A model generated the notes under the pieces. It worked only from the letters and a program-made list of their open reading frames with translations, was not told the DNA's origin and did not search any database. Made by a program: the position numbers and the translations under genes. 64,000 nt of DNA from Anagrus nilaparvatae (taxonomy: Eukaryota; Arthropoda; Insecta; Hymenoptera; Mymaridae): assembly GCA_022575985.1 (NCBI GenBank), contig JAKSXM010000137.1, positions 22,214,001-22,278,000 of the forward strand. The letters are read 5' to 3'. Positions 52,139 through 63,942 of this stretch are shown here, in pieces (position 1 is the first letter of the stretch; each line of letters begins with the position of its first letter).

Positions 52139-53616
52139 CACTGTAAAAAGTAACTTTCTCATGTTAACAAAAAAATTAGAACATTTTCGAAAAATTAGTA
52201 AATTTTCAAAAAAATTTGTAAATATTAGAAAAAAATCGTATATTTACTAAATTTAGTATATGAGCAATTATTTAAAAAGTGCTACTTAATTTGAGCCTGG
52301 AATCGTAATTTTTTTTTTTGAAGGTACATCGATATGACCCGTGTTTTCTGTTAGTTTAAACCTTCAGAAAACCGAAAAAAATCGTGACTTTTATGTCAAA
52401 AACCGTGTTTTTCGTATCTGAGCTACCCCAAAACTTTAAAATAACTTTTTAGGTAAATAAAATTTTAAAAAATAGATAAAAAAATCTGATTGCCAGGGAA
52501 AAACCACTCCAGAAGAAAAAAAAACTTATCTTTTTACGATGAAATTTAGCCAAGTTATCGTCAATTTAAGATTTTGCTCAAATTCGTCTTAAAAAAGATT
52601 GAAATTTTATTGAAAAAAGCCTGTTTCTGAACTTTAAACATGCATTACTCGCTTGATTTTCATCGTAAAGTAATAATTTTTTTTTTTAAATCAACTAATT
52701 TTTTCCTGAGAATTCATTTCTTCAAGAAAGAAATCAGTTTTATTGACCAAATTTCAATTATTAGGTCAAAAACTGTGTTAAGTAAATTTTGCTACTTACA
52801 GTTTTCAAAGGCTTTTGACCTAAAAATTGAAATTCAGTCAATAAAAATGATTTTTTTTCTCCAAAAATGAATTTGTAGGGAAAAATTAATCGATTTTAAA
52901 AAAAAAATTATTATTTTACGGTGAAAATAAAGCGGGTAATGCATGTTTAAAGTTCAGAAACAGGCTTTTTTCAATAAAATTTCAATCTTTTTTAAGACGA
53001 ATTTGAGCAAAATCTTAAATTGACGATAGCTTGGCTAAATTTCATCGTAAAAAGATAAGTTTTTTTTTCTTCTGGAGTCGTTTTTCCCTGGCAATCAGAT
53101 TTTTTAATCTATTTTTTAAAATTTTATTTACCTAAAAAGTTATTTTAAAAAATTGGGGTAGCTCAGATACGAAAAACACGGTTTTTGACATAAAAGCGAA
53201 AAAATCTCTTTGGCACCTATCGCCGATTTCTTGTTCACGATTTTTTTCGGTTTTTTGAAGGTTTAAGCTAACAGAAAACACGGGTCATATCGATGTGCCT
53301 TCAAAAAAAAAATTACGATTCCAGGCTCAAATTAAGTAGCACTTTTAAAATAATTGCTCATATCTACAAAAAATTCTCGATTTTTTTTAGCGAATTCGCA
53401 AGAAAAATTGATAATTTACAATTTTTTTCTCAAAAATATACAAAAAATAGTTGTAAATTTCCGAAAAATAGTTGTGAATTTACAACTTTTTTCGTAAAAT
53501 CAAAAAAAAAATCGAGAATTCTCGAATTTTTCGAGAATATACTAAATTTAGTTAATTTAATTTTTCGAAAAAATTCTATTTTTTTTGTAAATCTAAGAAA
53601 GTTACTTTTTACAGTG
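52139..53616. mobile_element. TA-flanked MITE interrupted by a palindromic element
   Basis: A perfect 21-bp terminal inverted repeat begins CACTGTAAAAAGTAACTTTC (52139) and ends GAAAGTTACTTTTTACAGTG (53616). TA lies directly outside both ends (52137-52138 and 53617-53618), as for Tc1/mariner-type insertions. The interior beyond the nested element at 52261-53360 is about 375 bases of AT-rich DNA with many TTTCGAAAAA-like strings. No transposase. Confidence 0.75.
52261..53360. mobile_element. 1.1-kb palindromic element, copy 2 (nested)
   Basis: Same element as 15809-16947, with TGAGCAATTATT ends and TA on both sides. The left arm lacks about 39 bases that its right arm and copy 1 keep (the segment with CAAGAAATCGGCGATAGGTG). 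Its asymmetric centre near 52765-52820 is in the opposite orientation to copy 1. It sits inside the CACTGTAAAA element, so it arrived later. Confidence 0.85.
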
Positions 53617-53735
53617 TATTTACGAAAAAATTCGGATCAGCACATGGTCCAAATATTTTTATTTATCCTTCCTTCACCCCCTTGGGGTCCAAAAACGTGA
53701 TTTTAAGGGGTTTTTTGCCCTATATTTTATTTCTC

Positions 53736-53993
53736 GAGCATATTACCACCAAATTATTTGCCGCTTGCTGGAGAGCAGTTTTATACATTATATTTCAAGG
53801 GAAAAATATTTTTTAGGTTTTTTAAGGTCATTAACTCTCTTTTATATCGGATCTAATAAAGGCAAAATATTGAAAATTACAGATTTATTTCACAGAATGA
53901 CTGCACAAAATTTTATTTTTTTTAGTAAGTGCAGGTTAATAAAAGAGAATTTTCCAGAAAAATAAATTTTTTAATGTTTGGTGGTTCATGCTC
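53736..53993. mobile_element. 258-bp inverted-repeat element
   Basis: GAGCATATTACCACCAAATT at the left and TAATGTTTGGTGGTTCATGC plus TC at the right are inverse. No coding content. It lies 120 bases right of the nested element. Confidence 0.6.
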
Positions 53994-55711
53994 AAAAATT
54001 AATTTTTTTGATTTTTTTTTTTTTGAATATACTGTTTTAATATATTTTAATATATTGTTTTAGGTAAAATTTAGATTTCTGATTTTTTTGGCATATAAGC
54101 ACTTTTTGAGATCTAAGGAAGCTAAAAAACCGGTGTGTGTGTTTGCGTGTATGTATGACTGTAACCGGTGAAATTTCACAACAATTACTAATATCTATAA
54201 GTATCGTTTTTACTCGATATTTTGATTCTTTTTTTTTTAATTTTTTTCTCAAAATTTTTGTCACCAAAAATACCAATTTTTTTTTCTACCGGAAGCTAGC
54301 AGAAATAAGGCAGTCCACTTGCGGCAAAAAGAAAAATTCCGTTTGCATTAAGTGAATTTTTTTCTTAACGTAGCGGAAACATGAAAGCGTTGAATCACTT
54401 GTTGGCGAAAATTCCTAAATATCTAAATTATAAGAATAAGACCTTGGTTATCAACCTAAAGGTTTTTCGGGATGCTGAATTAATCACAAAATTGAAATAA
54501 TAAAGTACTATTACGTTTGGAATAAAATGAAGCTGGAGTTAGAGTATTCAGGTAACAGACAAGCTATTCAAAGTGCAACCTCTTACCATAATCTGCTTTC
54601 ATTCACAAATCCATAATAAATGTAGAAATAAAAAACAATTTTTATATTATGTATTGATAACTTTATTATTTATGATCAAATTACAATTTAAGGCCATAGG
54701 CTCATGATGCCTTTTACAAATAATTTTTTAACAATTTTATTTTTTTTTGTTTTTAAGACGAACCAGCGTCATATACTTTTTTCTTTTAATTACATATTAA
54801 TATTATATATTTTTGGTGCAAGTTTCTAATTATGATGGTATCGATCATAGTTATGAATCGTGCGTTTTTATTTTTCTCTTATTGAAAATTTATTAAATAC
54901 TATTATTGTAATTGATATATTAATTATTACTATATTAATTTATTTACAAACGTAAATTTATTTATAACACATATTTAATTAATTACAATCATACTTACAG
55001 TTTTCCTATTTTTATTAACCCAGATGCTATTTTAAAAATTTATTTAATTATGATATTTTTTAATGCAGGTACAATTGTTTTTTGTTTTGATACCCAACTT
55101 TTATTAATATTACCAAAAAAATTAAGAGTGCTCAAAATGATCTTATACTCTTTAGAATCTGATTATTTTGTAAAAATTGGTCAAATAAATTTTTAAAATA
55201 ACATCCAGGCTAATGCACAGAAATAATTTTTAATTATTAAATAATAGCTTGAAATGTCTTCAAAGATTTATTGATGTGGCAATTTAAAATACTTTTTTAC
55301 AATCATACTTTTGTGAAGGGTTTAATATGTTAACATATGTTATTGTTATTATTAATAAATATTTTTACTGAAATCTAATTGTAAGTGAATCAATATTTTT
55401 TTATTGTGTAATAAATTTTTTTTTTTTTAATTTTTTGTTTTGTTTTTTTTGTTGATATTTTAATTTAAAATGACAAAACATCAAACATTCATAATTAATA
55501 AATAAATTATTAAAAATTATAAACCAAAACAAGGTTAATAAATAATTATCATGTATACGTTATTTTTGTTACAGTAAAATCACAATTTAAATTAGTTAAT
55601 AATATTTTACAAGCAAAGAAGCAGTCTTAAGAAAATTATTATTTAAAGTTATGAATAAAAATTTTATTAATAAAATCACAGAATTAATATTATGAGTTTT
55701 AATAATAGTAT
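53994..55711. other. intergenic DNA; no gene seen
   Basis: AT-rich DNA. ACCGGTGTGTGTGTTTGCGT near 54130 and ACTGTAACCGGTG near 54158 form a small hairpin-like patch, probably a repeat remnant. Confidence 0.4.
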
Positions 55712-56478
55712 TCCAGTCAAAATGTGGAAAGAGGGTAGAGGTTAGCCACTATCTGGAGATTTTCTCTACTATAAGTTTTTTGGATTCCTAATAACGAATT
55801 TTTGGTTCCCAAAGATTTTTTGAGAGTACAACACCTCCCAACTGGCAACGCACTTCCTTTTTAGAGGCTGTTTTGCAATTCAAAAAAAAAGCTTATTTTC
55901 GTTTTTTTTGGTCGCTTAATACATAAACTGAGGCCTTCATTGTAAAAAAGAATTATTCACCTTTAAATCTGCAAAAGCACCCTAAATAAGATGTATTTTT
56001 GCGAAATTCTTAAAAAATAAAGAGTTTCGAGTTACCTTACACATTTTTTATGAATTTCGGGTTTCGTAAGTTGAAAATAAATGTAATGCCTTTAAAAACG
56101 CCTATGGTTAGGAATTTTTTGCAGATTTTAATGTAATTCATTCGTTTTATTCATTGGTATCTCGATATTTGAAAACGGCGTCCAAAAAATCTTATAGGAC
56201 CCAAAACTCGTTATCATTTAAAGATATTTGCAGAGTTAAGAGTGATCATTTTATTTTTAACCCTCGAGGCTCTAAAATTTATATTCAGGGACCAAAAAAA
56301 TTTTTAGTTACCAAAAAAATACCCCTGAAAAGAATAATTTTTGCCAATTTAAGGGTATTGCAGTCTCAGAAAATCCTTGAGGTCCGAAAAATAGTGATCA
56401 GTTACCAAGAAATCCTCAAGCAAAAAAATTATCCAGATAATGATTTATATCAATCCCTAACCCACATTTTGACTAGAG
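55712..56478. mobile_element. inverted-repeat element with CAGTCAAAATGTGG ends
   Basis: CAGTCAAAATGTGG (55714-55727) with ACTATCTGG inside is matched in inverse by CCAGATAATG and CCACATTTTGACTAG (ending 56476). TTTTTTGGTCGCTTAAT inside it resembles the GGGTCGCTGAT core of the ~142-bp unit in the elements at 14021 and 62383. An open frame of 109 codons inside (56154-56483) has no family character. Confidence 0.55.
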
Positions 56479-58321
56479 TGTAGGTACATTCTAAATTTTT
56501 AAAGTGAATTTACTTGGGCCCATAACTCTTTTTAACAGGCAAAACAAAAGAAAAAATTCACCTTTAAAAATTATGGATGCATAATGGAATGATTTTTTTA
56601 TTAAAAAAAAATCCAAATTAACATTTTTCAACAATTAAAAATTATTAATTTAAAGAAAAATTCAAGTAAAAGAAAGAATTAATATTTTTTTAGGTTATGA
56701 AAGCTATAATACATTTTTATTACAATAAGTTTTTTTCATACATAATATCACAGTTATAAATATATATGTAGGTGATAAAGATCTTTTTATTTATTACATA
56801 ACACACAAATATATAAAAAATTTTTTTAGGTTAGAAAATATTCAACTTAAATTTAAGATACAAAGCTTTTTAACAAACATTTGTTGTTTTATTTATGAAA
56901 TCATACAGTTTCATGCTTGATTAACATAAATTAAACGATAAAATGAGTTTAAATTTTACTTTTGAAATTTAACATTACAAAGAGACTTTTTACTTTGACA
57001 GAAAAACTTATTATTGAAAATTAAAACTAATTAAATATAAACATGTACTGTAAAGTAAACGTAATGCAAATTAATTTTACAATCCTTGACAATATAAAAA
57101 TTTTACAATCCTTGACAATAAAATATTTTGTATAATAAATAAAATTTAATAGTCTCATTAAAATTTATGTTAAAGCGATAATTAGGTATATTATTTGAAT
57201 GTTTTGATATGTTTTTTACATTTGATACATTGAAATTAATTATAAATAATTTTATATTTATATCGTAATATGTGATTCAGAATATGTACTGTGTAGTTAA
57301 AAAGATTGTCCTGGTAGTACTATTATTTTCATTTTTGCAGATTCTATAAATAAAATTAAATCATTTTTTTAGTCTTAAAAGCGAATGGTTCAATTACTGA
57401 TACATTGTGGCAATTTATTTTGAGTTTGATGTTTTTCCTCCTAAAAACGGAGTGTATTTTTAGTCGAAATACTTGTTTTACTTGTTATAAAGAAGAAATA
57501 TATTTTGAAAATTCTGGTCTTCTTTGATGTAATTATCTTAGGTATTGTATTTTGAATTTCTACAAAAACTTGGCCTTTGAACTCGACGCTCGTAACCTAG
57601 GATATTTAAAATTACTTTTTCACCAGTTTTGCTCTAATTCTGAACTCTGAATATGAATTATTTTTTACTTTTTTGAATACCCAGAGTTTTTAAATTGAAA
57701 AAAATCCTAAATAAACAAATATCAGTAACTGCCTTTCACCTTTAAATCAACAAATTTTTCAAAATAATCCTAAATTAATATTCAAGCACACGAATATACA
57801 CATTCATATAAATTTAATTTTTTTACAATTTATTTTTATTTATTTATTAGAATTTACAAAAATATATACAAGTAATAGTAAAATTTTATTTATTATTTCA
57901 TTTTTATTTTACATGAAAATTTTGGATTAATCATTAACTACTTAAGAATTAAGATATTTTTCAGGAGATATTTTTAATTTGATAAAAGAGAGGCGATATA
58001 ATTGACTTATTTTATTTATTTTAAATTAATTAAAATTATTAAATACTAAATGAAAAATAAAAATAAATAAGCAATTAAGATTATTTTTTATGTTTACAGT
58101 ATTTTAGAATAAATTTATTTTTATTTTAAAAATCTATCACATCTAAGTTTACTTATTTACCTAAAAAATTTTCTATTTACAAAACTAAATAAATTTTTTT
58201 TTAATCAGACTTTGATTAAATAATAAAATAAATAATAATAATGAATACAATATCTAAATTTTTTTTAAGGTGGTTTTCTCGGTGGTGATTTTTGACCTTT
58301 TTTTGGCCAATCTTTTAAATT
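56479..58321. other. intergenic DNA downstream of the Elk gene
   Basis: AT-rich, with a small direct repeat: TTTTACAATCCTTGACAATA at 57075-57094 and again at 57101-57120. The right part should be the Elk 3' untranslated region. Confidence 0.45.
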
Positions 58322-61300
58322 TCATCTATCAAATGGATCAAATGTTAGTGAACGTGATTCTGGTAATTTACGTAATCCTTTAAAACTTTGATTAAAATTT
58401 GTCGATCTTTCTGCATCGCCAGCACTAAATCTATGTTGAGATTTATTACACGAATCCCAACAATGCTGAGATTTTAAATATAACCTTTGAATTGGTGTAC
58501 TATCAAAAGTTACACTGTTGTTACCTGCAATGAATTTTAATAAAAATAAATTTTCTACATACATTTTATTTCTTATCGTGTTTTATGTACATTGGAAATT
58601 TTATTATGAATATTTTAAAATATATAAAAAAAGAAAATAAATTTTCTCTAGGTTTTATTTATTTAAATAAAAAAAAGGTATGTAAACGTTACTTGAATGT
58701 AAAATCAATTGAATGAAAAAAAAATATTTTTATTTTTTACAGAATTCAAAGCTGAAGTATTTTGTTCCAAAAAATATTTTGCAAAAAAATTTTCTAAAAT
58801 CAGTATGAAATTGCTATTAAATTTTATTTCATACTTAAAACCGTCATTTTTAGTACATAATTGTAATCGAACGTCTCTATATGTCGTACTTAACGATTAC
58901 AGCTCGTATAGAAAAAACCAGCTTTGATTTTAGAATTTTATTAGCCATAAAAATTATAGTTTATGATCAGAGTTCTTATTTTTTACTATATTACATGCAA
59001 TAAGAATCCTTCAAATCCCATAAGATGGCTTAAGTAGTATGAAATATAGCGTTCAAGTAGTAACAGACAAAATCAGTCAGACAGTAAAAATTTAAAAATA
59101 ATGTACATTATATCTTACGCGTTGAAAATTTTAGTAGCAATCAAAATTTATATTGTTTTTTCTAAAAAATTTATTTTTCAAACTTTCCATACAAAAAATA
59201 TTGATTAAACTATTAATAAATAATTTACATTTATTTTAAAAAATATTGAATAAAATATATATTTTTAACTATATTAATAATAATTCATCAAATATCACGT
59301 CCCAATTTCTTTAAAGAAAAAAAAAATAGTACAAGCACTCACTTGACGTTTTATCGTTAAAAAAAAGCTCTTTTTATTTCAATCCCAAATAAAAAAAAAA
59401 AATGTTAAAATTTTTTTATTTCATAAAAAACTGTACTGTACGTTCTAATTTTTAATACAAAAAAATTTCCAGTTTTTTTTTTTATAATAAATTTTTTTAT
59501 GATTTATGTGTATATAAATTTATTATTGATTTAATATTATTTAATATTTTAAAACTTCTGGCTTCGATTTTGTTTTTTGTTAAGTGAAAAAAAATGTATA
59601 TATTTTATTTAAGCATAAAAAATTACTGGGACAAACTTTTATTAAATATGCTACTTTCAAACAAAAAAGTTGTTTTTTAAAATAAATTTTAAATTTAGTA
59701 AATAAGATTTGTTTGAAGTAAGTTACAGAGAAATAAAATAATTTAAGTTTTTAATAAGAGTTTTTATTTTCGAAGAAATTTAAAGCTTTTTAGAAAAAAA
59801 ATTATTTTAAAATTGTAAAATACCTGTATTTTCTGTAGGTGATTGTCTTGGTGATGGGTTAGTTGATCCTAAAAGTGGTGAAAGTGGTTCATATGGTGGT
59901 GGTGGAGGTGAGGAAGTCGAAGGTGTTGGAGATATTGGTGTGCGCCTTAAAATATTTTCTGGTTCTAATCCTAAAATTTTTAATGTTCTATATGGATCTG
60001 ACCTAACCCAATTTTCTAAAAATTCTGTTGGCCAATCTGTTTGGGTACCAATTGAAGTAAGTTTAACTGGTGGTTCCCAACAAAGTGCATCTGGCGGATG
60101 TGATGAACTACGTGCAAGTACTCCACTTCCACGCCCAGGTGTTGGTAAATTTGGATTGCTTTGTGGAGAACTTGTGAAATGTTGTAAAGCTTGTATTGCT
60201 GTTCTCACCTAAGATCAAAATTATTAATTAAATCAACATTTTTTAAATTAAATTTTTCATTTTTCAAACTAACTTCATAACTTAAAGTTGCAACATCTTG
60301 ATGTAAATTTGAAACTTGTGTATCTAATCTTTCAACAGAGCCACGTATATGCTTTTCTTCGGAATCTTGATGTGACATTTGTAGAGCAGTTCTTCTCAAA
60401 ACTCCTCTTGGCCTTTTATTTTGATATTCTTCCCTAAAAATTCAAGCACAAATAATATAAATATCATAAAAACTATTTTAATGAAAAATAAAATAAAAAC
60501 CTGAATTTATGCCTTGGACTAGTAATATGTAAAGGTGATCTATTTTGTGGCGACAACGGCGAAGTTTCCCCTTCTTCCGCTGCATTTTCGTCGTCTTCAC
60601 TAATCGAAGGTAACGTTAACGATGGTACACCATTCATATCCGATTCTTGCTGCTTGGGAATAAAAAAAAAACATTCTTAAAAATTAGTAAAATTAAACAA
60701 TAAATATGAAATAAACACTCATTAGATACAATAATACCTCTACCTCGTATCCTTCTCTTAAATTATAAGTAAGGTCATGTTGTATGTCGTTAGAAAATTC
60801 TTGTTGAAATTCTGGATACAATCTTAATACATCAACTAAACCCTGTATGTTAATGCATTTTAAATCACAGTACGTCAATGCTTTAACATCACCACTTGAT
60901 TTAATTAATATATCAGGTTGACCAGTATTAACTTGATTACATTGTCCATTATTATTAAATTGTAAATATACATTTATATCACAGCCAATTAAATCACCTT
61001 TCCCTAAATGAATATTAAATTTATAAGTGTTTCTTAAATTTAGGTAAAAAATTTTTATTTTTTGGACATACCTAATATAGCAACAACCATACTTTCTTGT
61101 ACAACTTCCATTGATCCATTACAAAGATAATAAATATACGAAAGTGCATCACCTTTGTGTATAAGAAATTCTCCAGGGGCACAAAATATACTTCTTATGT
61201 GTAAAGATAAAAGTTTGAGACAACCTTGTGAGGCTGCCTCAAATATTGGTAAACTTAAAATTTCACGGTGTAAATGCATCGATACATCTCCTCTTAATTC

Positions 61301-61846
61301 TTCTGGGAATTCTTTTAATGTCTAAAGGAAGAGAAAAAAAAAGTTTTTAAATTTTAGAAAAAAAAATAAGACGAAAATTGTATACTTCATGAATATCGAT
61401 TCCATGATTAAGTGACCACATTGTTTGAAAATAATCTTGCATTCTTTGTTTTAATTCATCAGGTATACCGTGTAATACTAAAAAATCTTTTAAATCTCTC
61501 CATTTCGTTTGATACAATGATCTTCTTGAATACATACGTTGAATTATTGCAGTTACATTACCAAAAACAACAGCATGCATCAATGCTTTTAAATTATAAA
61601 GTTTATTTAGATATAAAGCAGAAATAAATTATTAACAGTTGAAAAAACAGTTTAAAATTTTACCTCCAACTAGCATAACACATATAGAAAATATTTTCTC
61701 GTACGTTGTATTTGCTGAAACATTACCAAAACCAACAGATGTCAAACTACTACACGTAAAATAAAGTGCTGTTACGTAACTTTCTGTATGAGTTATATTT
61801 GTAATGTCTGGAATTTTTAAACGATCAGCAAGACTGTGAATCCAAC
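58322..61846 (-). CDS. Elk: Elk-type (KCNH8/3/4) voltage-gated potassium channel, C-terminal part
   Basis: EAG-like channels pass K+ across the plasma membrane and set neuronal excitability. Eight minus-strand exons join in phase: 61846-61664, 61585-61386, 61321-61072, 61003-60738, 60652-60501, 60433-60274, 60208-59824 and 58524-58322 (TGA), about 599 residues. The first holds the pore with filter SVGFGN (about 61722-61740). S6 and C-linker follow: [34 protein letters not shown]. The cyclic-nucleotide-binding homology domain reads [69 protein letters not shown] and [20 protein letters not shown], which matches KCNH8. The tail has [13 protein letters not shown] and a coiled-coil-like stretch ([20 protein letters not shown]). 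PAS domain and S1-S5 lie right of the window. Exon 61003-60738 has two in-frame donors six bases apart (60744 or 60738). Confidence 0.93.
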
Positions 61847-62382
61847 CTTTAATAAAAAATAAAACGTTTTTTTTATTATAATTAACTTAGATTTTACTTT
61901 TAATTAAAGAAAAAAAAGAAACCCTTTTAACAATTAATTTTATGAATTCGATACAATTTTATCTTTGCAATTTTCTAAATTAACTATGATACTATTAATT
62001 CTTAAAGTGTATTGAAAAGTTTTTCTTATACTACTTTTTTTTTAGTGCTTCGTTTAATTTTTTACATTTTATGAAAAAAAAACTTTTGTTTTTTATTTAA
62101 TTTAAAGGTGGTAGGTCAGGCATTATTAGGAAATGCTTGTAAAAATCAGTGAACAAAGTATCCAATTTTATTGAAAAATATTTGACAATAATATTTTTTA
62201 TGTAAATTTAAGTAAACTTCGTATACATTGAGGTCTCATTCATTTTGGCCCTATTTACAACCCTCAAAAGGTGCATAGGGGTGGTAGTCAAAATACGGGT
62301 TTGGTTGTATTATCACTGGTGAAAACCAGATTTGCTCTACTCTTTGTTTTTTGGGTCGCTGAACCCGAAAATCGTGGTGCTT
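61847..62382 (-). other. Elk intron; no exon seen
   Basis: AT-rich intron sequence upstream (in gene orientation) of the pore exon. Around 62230-62380 the composition changes to unit-like sequence (TTTTTTGGGTCGCTGAACCC) that is the outer edge of the neighbouring foldback array. Confidence 0.5.
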
Positions 62383-63387
62383 TAGCAGAGAAATTGGGGT
62401 TTCATCCTTAAATTTGCAATAACTACCCCCAAAAAGGAGTTTTTTTACATATTCGCATTTTGAGTAATCAGATTTGCATCACACGGGTTTTTTGGGTCGC
62501 TGATCAATAATTTCGACTTCTTTTTTCATAAATAATTAAAATTTCACCCCCAAATTGGTTAAAACTACCCCCCAAAAGAGGGTGTTTTTGCTATTTTCGT
62601 ACTTTTAGCATCCAGTATATGCCTATATAGGTTTCTTGGGTCGCTAATCAAGAATTTCGACTCCTTTTTCATATATATTTAAAATTTCACCCTTAAAATA
62701 GCTAGAACTACCCCTAAAAGGGGCGTTTTTGCTGTTTTTATACTTTGAGCGTCCAAAGTACGTTCTTATACGTTTTTTGGGCCACTAATCAAGAATTTCA
62801 ACTTCTTTTTCATAAATAATCAATATTTCTCCCTTAAAATAGCTAAAAATACCCCTAATATGGGTATATCCTTGACGCTCAAAGTGCGAAAATAACAAAA
62901 ACACCCCATTTCAGGGTAGTTTTAGCTGCTTTAAGGGTGAAATTTTAATTATTTATGAAAAAGGAGTCGAAATTCTTGATTAGCGGCCCAAAAAACGTAT
63001 AAGAACGTACTTTTGACGCCCAAAGTGCAAAAATAGCAAAAACATCCCTTTTAGGGGTAGTTCTAGCTATTTTAAGGGTGAAATTTTAAATATATATGAA
63101 AAAGGAGTCGAAATTCTTGATTAGCGACCCAAGAAACCTATATAGGCATATACTGGATGGTAAAAGTACGAAAATAGCAAAAACACCCTCTTTTGGGGGG
63201 TAGTTTTAACCAATTTGGGGGTGAAATTTTAATTATTTATGAAAAAAGAAGTCGAAATTATTGATCAGCGACCCAAAAAACCCGTATGGTGCAAATCTGA
63301 TTACTCAAAATGCGAATATGTAAAAAAAACTCCTATTTGGGGGTAGTTTTTGAAAATTTAAGGGTGAAGCCCCAATTTCTCTGCCAA
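62383..63387. mobile_element. foldback array of mirrored ~142-bp tandem units
   Basis: The left arm holds units starting at TTGGGTCGCTGATC-like strings (GGGTCGC at 62353, 62494, 62638; GGGCCAC at 62779; spacing 141, 144, 141). The right arm holds the inverse (AGCGGCCCA at 62982, AGCGACCCA at 63123 and 63267; spacing 141, 144), so the arms are true mirror images around about 62885. Other conserved strings are GAATTTCGACTCCTTTTTCA and AAAATTTCACCCTTAAAATA. Probably lies within an Elk intron if the gene continues rightward. Confidence 0.85.
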
Positions 63388-63480
63388 ACTGAATTTTTTT
63401 ATTAGCCTAAAATGATCCAAAAAAGGTCTAAAAATGTTTTTCTTTGCAAAAAGAAAAAGATAGAGCATTAAAAGATATGA

Positions 63481-63942
63481 ATACATAAAACATATGAAAA
63501 AATAGATAATTGGTTAATGTTGGGGGAAGTAGTAAGTAAAAAAATTAGAGATGTAGGGAAAACTAATACAAAAAATAAAAATTTACTGATGATAAAAGAA
63601 GCTATATATGCAAAGGACATAAATTAAATGCTGGCTGAAGAATGGAGTAGTGATATAACACCTGAATATTTAGAAAAAGTATGCAACATACAAAAAATAG
63701 CAAAATATAGAACAGGAGGTGAATTTAGAGCTAGTAAATACTGGTGAGATGAAATTCAAAGAAAATGCAGATTGTGTAAGAAATATGAAGAAACTCGTAA
63801 ACATCTATTTGATGAATGTAAAGCTAATAGTGTTAAAAATGACATTAAAAAAGTGCTAAGTAAGAAAGGTAGTGGAAATGCGTTTATTTTAGGAATAGAA
63901 TGGAAATTAGAAAGAACTGAGAATGAGGAAAATAATGTGTAA
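63481..63942 (+). pseudogene. decayed 3' end of a non-LTR retrotransposon (LINE) ORF2
   Basis: One frame gives the C-terminal tail of a LINE polymerase: MLAEEWSSDITPEYLEKVCN, IAKYRTGGEFRASKYW and the zinc-knuckle region CRLCKKYEETRKHLFDEC, ending at TAA 63940-63942. It is broken by in-frame stops TAA at 63625-63627 and TGA at 63745-63747, and reverse transcriptase proper is absent on the left, where the foldback element begins. It is a dead 5'-truncated copy. Confidence 0.75.

Noticed and set aside
56154..56483. 109-codon frame on the + strand
   Set aside because: Lies wholly within the inverted-repeat element at 55712-56478 and shows no transposase or other domain.
59940..60212. 90-codon frame on the + strand
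   Set aside because: Antisense of the Elk exon 59824-60208.
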